64,000 nucleotides of DNA from Erythrobasidium yunnanense (Eukaryota > Basidiomycota > Cystobasidiomycetes > Erythrobasidiales > Erythrobasidiaceae). The notes beneath the pieces are model-generated. The model saw only the letters and a list, made by a program, of their open reading frames with translations, did not search any database and was not told the origin of the DNA. Of this stretch, positions 48,640 through 55,879 are shown one piece after another. The translations under genes and the position numbers were made by a program. The stretch is from positions 228,471-292,470 of the forward strand of contig BCJC01000005.1 in the NCBI GenBank assembly GCA_001600175.1. The letters run 5' to 3'. The number at the start of each line of letters is the position of its first letter. The first letter of the stretch is position 1.

Positions 48640-48651
48640 CACGACGAATCG
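48640..48651 (-). other. canonical 12-nt tRNA intron after position 37
   Basis: Reads CGATTCGTCGTG on minus and lies one base 3' of the TCT anticodon, the position cut by the nuclear tRNA splicing endonuclease. Removal gives a 7-nt loop CTTCTAA on a 5-bp stem. Confidence 0.75.
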
Positions 48652-48669
48652 TAGAAGTCTGACGCGTTG

Positions 48670-48680
48670 CCATTACGCCA
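48670..48680 (-). promoter_or_regulatory. Pol III A box of tRNA-Arg
   Basis: TGGCGTAATGG on minus matches the A-box consensus TRGCNNARYGG and forms the D arm of the tRNA. Confidence 0.75.
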
Positions 48681-48767
48681 GCAGACCGAAACTTGATTGC
48701 GCTGTCTACTGCAAAACGTCCTCATCTCGCGCTCTGTTGCAGGCCTGCGCGAGCGTCTAGGAACGAT

Positions 48768-49934
48768 ATGTCAAAACAAAAATCATACGCTAGCGCTACA
48801 AGAGTCAAGCACGATAATGCTGTAGCATCCGTGGTCCCGAATATCGCGTCAGAACGGGCGAATTGTCTCTCCTTCACGATCCCCAAAGGCACCAAGGTTT
48901 CGATTCCGGATGTAGCCCAAGCCCTGGAGAAGCTAGGAGAAGGCGTAGAGTGCTTTGTACCGTTGATTGAAGATGGTACAATCATACTACAAGTCCTCGA
49001 AGACTCGGAAAATACAAAGAAACTGGTCTATAGGATGATCGAAGATGGACTACCACTCAAAGGCATTACGGCAATGATTGCCAGACTTCCCCAGGCTGCA
49101 GCTGGAGGAGAGCGTATTGCAGGACGCGTTCAAGACTTCACACCCACGTCCCTGGGAATCGCCGCTCTCAAGGCTCACCTCGAGAAGTTTGGCGATCTGA
49201 TCAGTTTCCGTGTCAATCATCATGCGGGCACACGCGTCTATAATCGTACAGCAGACTTTCTGATCAATATCTCCCAATCACACAAGCTTCCCNNAGCCGC
49301 GTTCCGTGTCGACAACGAGACTTGGGCCGAAGACGCGAAAATCACCATTGTTACCAGGNCGAAATTTTGCTACTTCTGCAGGAGCACTGAACATGTGCGT
49401 AAAGACTGCACAGAGGCACCTCGCTGCTGGCACTGTTTGGACCGCGATCATCCTCCATCTCGATGCCGCAACCGCAACAAGCCCGTCCAGTTCAACTACA
49501 AGTCTGCTTACGAGTTCACGGATCCTTACAGTGGATGGNATGCCGAAGATATGCCAATNGACGACTTCGAAATCCATCGCGAACCNGAACCAGTTTTNCA
49601 GGGCTCGATCACCAGTGCACACGCTCCTGGANGAGCCCTAGCAGCACCAAAAGCGCCGCAGACGGAGATGATGGAGGTAGTNCCGGCTACAGCTGTGCAA
49701 GCCACAGGAAGCGGAAGTCCAGCAGTCATTCAGACCAGCGTTCCGCCTTCTGTGAGTANCGAGCCGATCCTTGGGAAAAGAGCTCCGACTGCCATNGATT
49801 CATCAGGTTTCCAAATGGTTACGAAGAAGCAGCACAGAGGAGCCCCAAGCATCAGCATTCCTCGTCCCAGCCCGTACGATCCAAGTCCACGCAGGATAGG
49901 CGAAATGCAAAGGCGACTTTCCACCTCTGCATGA
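48768..49934 (+). CDS. LINE ORF1 (zinc-knuckle RNA-binding protein)
   Basis: 388 aa starting MSKQKSYASATRVKH. Two CCHC knuckles stand in tandem near residues 206-238: CYFCRSTEHVRKDC, then CWHCLDRDHPPSRC, both C-x2-C-x4-H-x4-C. The N-terminal 200 residues (LSFTIPKGTKVSIPDVAQAL; FGDLISFRVNHHAGTRVYN) look like an RRM-type fold. ORF1 proteins bind the element RNA. I chose the ATG at 48768; the frame is open further upstream to 48693 but without a better Met. Eleven ambiguous bases fall in the second half. The stop TGA overlaps the ORF2 ATG. Confidence 0.82.
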   Translation: MSKQKSYASATRVKHDNAVASVVPNIASERANCLSFTIPKGTKVSIPDVAQALEKLGEGVECFVPLIEDGTIILQVLEDSENTKKLVYRMIEDGLPLKGITAMIARLPQAAAGGERIAGRVQDFTPTSLGIAALKAHLEKFGDLISFRVNHHAGTRVYNRTADFLINISQSHKLPXAAFRVDNETWAEDAKITIVTRXKFCYFCRSTEHVRKDCTEAPRCWHCLDRDHPPSRCRNRNKPVQFNYKSAYEFTDPYSGWXAEDMPXDDFEIHREXEPVXQGSITSAHAPGXALAAPKAPQTEMMEVXPATAVQATGSGSPAVIQTSVPPSVSXEPILGKRAPTAXDSSGFQMVTKKQHRGAPSISIPRPSPYDPSPRRIGEMQRRLSTSA

Positions 49935-52900
49935 GGAGAGAGATCACCATCGCATCATCAAATGTGCAGCGTATTTCCCACTCTGCACTTCGTATACCCT
50001 TCTTTTCTCACTACGCAAAACGAACGGTGATCGACATTTTCCTTCTCTCAGAAGTAGGGATCTTGTCCGATGCCGATGTAACAACACTTACTCAAGAAGC
50101 TCAGACACAAGGCTTCGGCTCTCTCTTCTTCGCTTCTACACAGGCTGCGATCCTATGGCGGCTCTCTTGTTCGCTCCTGGCTGAGGGCCCCCGCTCAGTC
50201 AACGTCCTCGCTGCCAAGCTCGCTATCTCGAATCGCATCGTAGATGCTACCTTCGACATCTACGGCAATCCCTATCACTTCGTTTCTGCCTATGCACCGG
50301 TCAATCCCACAGAAAGGAAGCTCTTCCTCAAGGACTTGAATACGCACCTTCCTCCCTTCGTCGATGATACACGTCTTGTCATCGGTGGTGATTGGAACTG
50401 TGTACAAGACCCCCTCCTCGATTCTTCGAATNCTTTGAGCGCCAATCTGGGCGGACCAGAATTACAGACAATCATTTCGCAGTCTTCCCTCACCGATACA
50501 TTTCGCCTACAGAATCCGACGAAGCGCCTATTCACCAATCGAGCATCTCATGGCAGCGATAGACGATTGGATATGATCTTCGTCTCACCATATCTCGAAG
50601 GGCTCGTCCATTCTACTTTCCACCTGCAACGCTTCAAGCAACAACATACGCATCTTCCCATCGGCTTGCGGCTCACTATACCGGAGGCTATACCAGTAGG
50701 CAAAGGTACCTTTCGGCTGCGGGACGATGTCCTTGATCGACCACTAGTGGTCAATGATTTACGGCGAACGATCGTCAGATTGTACGATTCCGCCATTCAA
50801 GATGGTTCTAATGCCATTTCTGCCTGGCGAGCCGTTAAAACAGCTCTAGCGTTCCACATTAGAGAGCTAGACAAAGAGACTGCCCCAGAAGGCAGAACCC
50901 AGCAACAAGAACACCGGCTTCTTTCACAACGAGCACGGGTTCCTTCATATCAGATCGGATCTTCTTCCGTCAAGCTTCGCTTACGGCATGTCCGCGATCA
51001 AGACTTGATCCCTTGTTTGAGGGACGAAAACAATACGGTNTTGACGGATCCGCGAGATATGCTCGCTGAGTGCCATTCATTCTTCCGCAAGCTCTATAGT
51101 GAACCAGAAGCCCCATCTGACTCCTCTATCAGTGATCTTCTGAAGAATGCCTCCACTCGTTTGTCCAGAGACGAAGCAGGGCAAATGGATAAGGACTTCG
51201 ATTTGGAAGATCTGACGGAGGCACTTGGCAAATGCAACAGAGGCAGCTGTCCGGGTCCAGACGGCCTATCCTTCTATTTCTATCGGCAATTATGGGACAT
51301 CCTAGGCCCATACCTCGTCGATTACATGAACGCTTTGGGGGAGGAGACCGATCCGGCAGTCTCTCACCTCGCTCATATCTCCCTCCTTCATAAAAAGGGC
51401 GATAAGGACCTGCTCAACAACAAGCGACCTATATCGCTCATNAATACCGATGATCGCATCTTGGACCAGGCTTTGAATATGCGCCTGTGTTTCAAGCTTC
51501 TCAAGCTTACGCACCCATCACAGACAGGTTTCGTTCCTACACGGTGGATCNGCGATAATATCGAAGCGGTTCAGCAAGTTCTGGATGAGGGAGCCGGAGG
51601 CATGCTGGCCTTNCTGGACTTCGAGAAGGCTTACGACCGTCTTTCTCACAAGTACATATTAGCCGTCATGAAGAACGCTGGTCTAGGTCCTAGATTTAGC
51701 CGCTGGACGATGCGCAGCCTCAGCAAGGCCTCTGCAAGAGTCGTCATGAACGGCTGGATTTCTGAATCTTTCTCGATCCAGCGAGGTTTACGGCAAGGCA
51801 GCCCTCTCTCTCCATCTCTATTCGCTCTCTGCATCGAACCACTTGCTGCTTTACTACGCAAGCGACTTCATGGAATTCGGGCAAAGAATCTGGCACCCTT
51901 TCAGGAAGACATCCCAGCTCTTCAGTCTTTGGGCTTTGCAGATGACATGGTAGCTGGATTGTTTGGAGATGCCGACCTACAACGACTTCAGCAGTCGGTC
52001 ATCATTTACGAGAAAGCCTCTGGAAGCTCCCTCAGTCCTCCGAAGACATTTCTATACGAGGTCGGAGCACCTTCGCAGCGTGTCAGGATAGGAGGATGGA
52101 GAGTAGAGAAGGAGCAATTCCGCTATCTCGGTATACAAATGGGCCGCTCAGTCAATCCTGACCTCATTTGGCGAGCTGCTGCTGACAAAACCATTCATCG
52201 AATATCTTCAGCACCTATGTGGGACCTTCCTATCCACATACGATGCCTCATCATCAACATCTACTGCTATACAAAAATTCTCTACCTCGACAAATTCATG
52301 CCGGCCAATGACGAAGTCATTCGCAAAATCGAAGAAGCGGCAATCAGAGCAATTGCTGGCAAGTCTTCACCGAAGGTCAAAGAAGCAGAGCTTGTACGAC
52401 CTCGAGAGATGGGCGGCTTTGGCTTGCGGCCTTTGGCCCTACACCTACAATGCACTCGAGCCGGATGGGTTGCAGACCTTCTTGGAGACAGATGGAGGGA
52501 GCAGCGACATTACGGAGCTATCAGACTTCTCCTTTCTCGCAAAATCGCCAACGCTGATCAAGCGATTCTGCAGAAGACCTCCGCTTCCGCCATTTGGACT
52601 CGACGCGTACAGTGCCGCAATACGCTTGTTTCCTCATATATCAAGTGGCCATGGCTAGGCATCTTCTTCAAACAAGCATCATATGAAGACAAGAGCAGCT
52701 CGGAATGGGATGCCGCAATCCTGGCAACGCGCAAGTTCCTCCCATACAGGTGGGAATGCTATACTCGGGCGTGGCATGCTACCATTCAGCTCAAGGATCA
52801 ATACATCAAGAGCTGGCTCGTCACTTTCAGCCAGAAGAAATTTCTAGACTGGCGATGCCCCGATCTCCTCCAATTCTTCCGTCCTCGCTATGGCAAGCGA

Positions 52901-53470
52901 GACAGCCCGATATCGGCTACGGCCAATAGCTATAGGCAAGTGCATTCTCTCACCAGCACCTTATGTCGACCTAGCTGGCACCTGGAGCTGCAGAACCCAA
53001 ACATCAACTGGAAGAACGTCTGGAAGATCCTATGCGAGTTCAGCAAGGAAGCCTCCGGACTGGAGAATAGCGTTCGGTTGTTCTTGCTAGGCAAGCTCAC
53101 TACTCCCGCAGCTTGGGCCACAGCAGATTCCGACAAATGGCCTAACAACCTCAGCAAGATNTGTCTGTTCTGCTCGGTTGAGCCCGAGTCTCGCAGTCAT
53201 CTTCTAGAAGGATGTCAGAAAGTACAGGAGATACTGGTCAGAGCCATCGGAGGATACGGGAACGGCTTCATGAGAGCATTTGCGGATAAAGACATCATGG
53301 ATCCAGACGATATGGGCATGCTTTACGGACGCGCTTCGGCCATCCATCACTTATTCAAATTCATCAGAAGTCGACGTCTCAGTCGCAATCCCCTTCCTGA
53401 TATCACAGAGAAAGACATAGATAAATTGACCGATCAGATTAGTCTTGATGCAGCACCCGCATCTCCATAA
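49931..53470 (+). CDS. LINE ORF2 (endonuclease and reverse transcriptase)
   Basis: 1179 aa. Endonuclease (about 1-230): IASSNVQRIS, VSAYAPVNPTERKLF, VIGGDWNCVQDPLLD and HGSDRRLDMIFVSP, which are the APE-type catalytic blocks. Reverse transcriptase (about 430-720): NRGSCPGPDGLSFYFYRQLW, ISLLHKKGDKDL, LDFEKAYDRLSHKYI, RGLRQGSPLSPSLFAL, and the catalytic box LGFADDMVAGLF (FADD). Near the C terminus C-x2-C-x8-H-x4-C (CLFC ... HLLEGC) is the Cys/His motif common in LINE ORF2. The start ATG at 49931 overlaps the ORF1 stop as ATGA. No inactivating change is visible, though ambiguous bases hide a few residues. Confidence 0.88.
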   Translation: MRREITIASSNVQRISHSALRIPFFSHYAKRTVIDIFLLSEVGILSDADVTTLTQEAQTQGFGSLFFASTQAAILWRLSCSLLAEGPRSVNVLAAKLAISNRIVDATFDIYGNPYHFVSAYAPVNPTERKLFLKDLNTHLPPFVDDTRLVIGGDWNCVQDPLLDSSNXLSANLGGPELQTIISQSSLTDTFRLQNPTKRLFTNRASHGSDRRLDMIFVSPYLEGLVHSTFHLQRFKQQHTHLPIGLRLTIPEAIPVGKGTFRLRDDVLDRPLVVNDLRRTIVRLYDSAIQDGSNAISAWRAVKTALAFHIRELDKETAPEGRTQQQEHRLLSQRARVPSYQIGSSSVKLRLRHVRDQDLIPCLRDENNTXLTDPRDMLAECHSFFRKLYSEPEAPSDSSISDLLKNASTRLSRDEAGQMDKDFDLEDLTEALGKCNRGSCPGPDGLSFYFYRQLWDILGPYLVDYMNALGEETDPAVSHLAHISLLHKKGDKDLLNNKRPISLXNTDDRILDQALNMRLCFKLLKLTHPSQTGFVPTRWIXDNIEAVQQVLDEGAGGMLAXLDFEKAYDRLSHKYILAVMKNAGLGPRFSRWTMRSLSKASARVVMNGWISESFSIQRGLRQGSPLSPSLFALCIEPLAALLRKRLHGIRAKNLAPFQEDIPALQSLGFADDMVAGLFGDADLQRLQQSVIIYEKASGSSLSPPKTFLYEVGAPSQRVRIGGWRVEKEQFRYLGIQMGRSVNPDLIWRAAADKTIHRISSAPMWDLPIHIRCLIINIYCYTKILYLDKFMPANDEVIRKIEEAAIRAIAGKSSPKVKEAELVRPREMGGFGLRPLALHLQCTRAGWVADLLGDRWREQRHYGAIRLLLSRKIANADQAILQKTSASAIWTRRVQCRNTLVSSYIKWPWLGIFFKQASYEDKSSSEWDAAILATRKFLPYRWECYTRAWHATIQLKDQYIKSWLVTFSQKKFLDWRCPDLLQFFRPRYGKRDSPISATANSYRQVHSLTSTLCRPSWHLELQNPNINWKNVWKILCEFSKEASGLENSVRLFLLGKLTTPAAWATADSDKWPNNLSKXCLFCSVEPESRSHLLEGCQKVQEILVRAIGGYGNGFMRAFADKDIMDPDDMGMLYGRASAIHHLFKFIRSRRLSRNPLPDITEKDIDKLTDQISLDAAPASP

Positions 53471-53530
53471 ACTCATTTCAAGTGTATAACACACATATTC
53501 ATTCGCTGTATAGATTAACTTGTACAACGC

Positions 53531-54353
53531 GACTATATACACAAAAAGAGCGTGGTCTGGAAGGAGTATTTCGACTCGTAGCATGCACATGAGTACCACA
53601 GTGAACATCTGTATGTGTGTGACCACGACCGGAGGCCAGATCGACCAAGTGCAGGCCAGGGACAGCCAGTTGTAGCGAAATCGGCTCTTGGGGGCGAGAT
53701 CGGTAAGGTATGCTGGCATGGTTGTGATAGGATATAGTGACTATTAAGTGCTTCTCCTAGGTAGAAGAATCCCAGACTACGGCGGTGAAGGCTGTCGTCG
53801 TAGAACGATTGACTTCTTCCTCCGGGATAAGGCAGATATTGGCCTTCTACGGATTGAAGGATTGATTACTTGATAGGAACGTCACCAGGTGCTTTGCGAG
53901 CAATCTTCAGTGGTGCAGAGGGCGCTTGTCTTGCTAAAAAGGACATTTGCTCATCTGGATATTATGAACGCCGTATCAATTCGGTAGGCTTGTGATACAT
54001 TGCTTTTAACCGTTCGGTAGCTTTGAGCTTCGGACAACTTGGGCTTTGCTAGCTGGCCTCCGAGTTTGAGCGTACCTGTGGAGGCACAGGCACAAGTAGC
54101 TTATCTTGGACAACAGAGAAGCTGTACGCTTGGAAGCAGGACCATCTCCAAGAACACTATAACGGTTGAATATCCTGAGAAGGCGCTTGTGGTGTATCTT
54201 GCTGAAGCAGTCGGTATTACGAAAGTGACAGGCCCACAGATGACAAGCCGAAGCGTGATATCAGCAAGATGTACATGGTCTTCAGTAGCACACACGCGTA
54301 TAATCTGTGTGTCATATTTTGGAGATGTTTGTATGTTGCTATTCGACGGAATC
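53531..54353. other. intergenic between LINE and RRP46
   Basis: The 3' flank of the LINE and upstream region of the exosome gene. Short frames on both strands do not resemble known proteins. No clear repeat or second element was seen. Confidence 0.4.
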
Positions 54354-55282
54354 ATGCAGAGAGCGGATCAAAGACGCCCAACGGACTTGCGGCAGCTAGC
54401 GTTGACTACATCGCTGTTGACGCGAGCAGATGGATCTGCAAGGTTTTCGGGAGGTAAGTACTTCAAGTAACCTGGAAGCGTCATGTCGACATTTTCTTGC
54501 AGGACCCGTCTCCGTTCTTGCATCTATCGCTGGACCGCAAGAAGTACGTTTGAGGGATGAGCTTGTGGACCGAGCAACTCTCGACATCAACGTCAGGCCA
54601 GCAACAGGATTACCGGGTAGGCAAAAGAACAGCGACCGGTCAGGCTTGACTGACCTAGAAGACAGGACCTGCCGTAAAGGCTTTCGCCGATTCTCTATCA
54701 TATCTACTCCTACCTATTCTCCTCCTCTACCGCCATCCCCGCTCCCTCATCCAGCTTTCATTACAAACTGTCTCTATGCCCACCACGAAATTCTCCAAAC
54801 CTTTCCGGACTTTCACAGAGCAGGAGAATGACATGGAAGAAGAAGAGGGTCCTAGTGAGTTCGCCAGCGAAAGCGTAGCAGAAAAAGCGGCCCAGATCAA
54901 TGCCGCGATTTGCGCACTGCTAGATGCTGCGATAGGCATGAAGGGCGTGGTATGTGCAGTAGGTGTAGCACTCATGGCAGACTCTACGATAGTGCTGGAC
55001 CCGACTGCGGAAGAGGAGCGGGACGCATCGGCGACTCTCTGTCTGGCATATTCTTTCGGACAGGACTGCGGTGGTCAAGAGGGCGATGTATGCTTCATCG
55101 AGACCGGCAAAGGCAGCTTTGAAGAGGAAGAGGTGCGATCAAAGGCTAGGTTTCGAAAGCTTGCAGAAGCTGACGGTGTTCTACAGCTTCTGACCGCCAT
55201 AGGCACGGCTCGCATAGCGGCGCAAAGCATTCTAGCGTTCATTCGCAAGAGCCAGGAAGCGCGATACAATGTTACAGCTTAG
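54354..55282 (+). CDS. RRP46: RNase PH-like exosome core subunit Rrp46 (EXOSC5)
   Basis: Three exons (introns 54454-54502 and 54617-54665) sum to 831 nt, 276 aa. The N terminus has LLTRADGSARFSGGPVSVLA and GPQEVRLRDELVDRATLDIN then VRPATGLPG, the RNase PH fold as in Rrp46. Next come ILLLYRHPRSLIQLSLQTVS and INAAICALLDAAIGMKGVVC, then STIVLDPTAEEERDASATLC. An acidic insert (NDMEEEEGPSEF) of about 25 residues sits between the two halves, where family members have a short loop. Rrp46 is one of six ring subunits of the 3'-5' RNA exosome and is structural. The start at 54354 fits the first in-frame Met; splicing restores family order. Confidence 0.85.
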
Positions 55283-55879
55283 TTGCATGAGAAGCCAAGG
55301 TCGCTAAATCACAAAGAAATAGAGCAAGCCTGCATACAAGCTGAAGGAATGCAATATCTGGGACGGCTTTGATCTACGGGGCTAACCATTTGGTGGAACC
55401 TGGCTCTGCTCTGCATACGTCCCAAGAATAGCTGTCCAGCTGAGAGCGCTCTCAAAGGGCATCTACTGCAGGCCCTTGCCAGGCTGCGACAATTAGAAAA
55501 GCACGGGCGTAATATGCTCTGCTGGCATCCGTTCGCAGTACCCATCGAGCAGCTACAAGTCCCTGCAGATGTACATGTAACTAGAAATGCCGATTATCAC
55601 GTCAACATAGATGCTGTATACAAGATTAGCTTCTTACGTATGAGGTTTAGGATTCTAAAGTCAATGGCCAAGAGAGAATAAGACTTATTCTGCTAAACTG
55701 TAGGAGTTCGCTACTTCGACTAGGCTTGCCTGCCTCGATGGATATATGATACAGAAGATCTAGAATACATTGGCTTCTGCATTATGCTTGGAAGGATCTA
55801 TCTACTAGGTGCGTAATACAGGGTAAGATGCGTTGACACATAGGGAGTCTTACAGGAAGGCGAAATATTCGCGTGTCAT
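55283..55879. other. intergenic; convergent gene ends
   Basis: Shared 3' flanks of RRP46 (plus) and the PAS histidine kinase (minus). Nothing else was seen. Confidence 0.45.

Larger units (their letters stand above)
48545..48687 (-). tRNA. tRNA-Arg(UCU) with two inserts
   Basis: Read on minus, the gene folds as follows: acceptor GGTCTGC/GTGGACC (7 bp with two G-U pairs), D arm GCGT-AATGGCA-ACGC, anticodon arm TCAGA-CTTCTAA-TCTGA with anticodon TCT, variable loop AGATT, and T arm GCGGG-TTCGAGC-CCCGC. The mature length is 71 nt before CCA. The D arm and variable loop are the same as I know from yeast tRNA-Arg(UCU). Two inserts interrupt it. A 12-nt intron sits after position 37 (48640-48651), the usual place for nuclear tRNA introns. 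A 60-nt insert separates the variable loop from the T stem (48569-48628). It starts GTGAGC, ends CTACAG and carries TTCTGAC, like the mRNA introns of this window. An A box and B box are both present, and an oligo-T stop follows. Confidence 0.85.
48688..53530 (+). mobile_element. LINE (non-LTR retrotransposon), both ORFs open
   Basis: The element carries ORF1 (48768-49934) with two zinc knuckles and ORF2 (49931-53470) with an apurinic endonuclease, a reverse transcriptase and a C-terminal Cys/His motif. No RNase H domain was recognised. Its outer ends are not defined: no clear target-site duplication or poly-A was found, and the coordinates given are outer guesses. The 5' end must lie between the tRNA gene (ends 48687) and the ORF1 ATG. 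All ambiguous bases (N) in the window fall inside this element (49293-53161), as expected when reads from several slightly different copies are merged. Neither ORF shows a stop or frameshift, so it looks recently active. Confidence 0.88.

Noticed and set aside
48338-48673. 111-codon minus-strand frame over the tRNA gene
   Set aside because: It runs through the tRNA and its Pol III terminator; the translation is an accident of these sequences.
48545-48687. Reading the tRNA as Leu/Ser with a long variable arm
   Set aside because: The anticodon loop reads TCT, the D arm and AGATT variable loop match tRNA-Arg(UCU), and the extra bases form no stable variable stem, while they fit a GT-AG intron.
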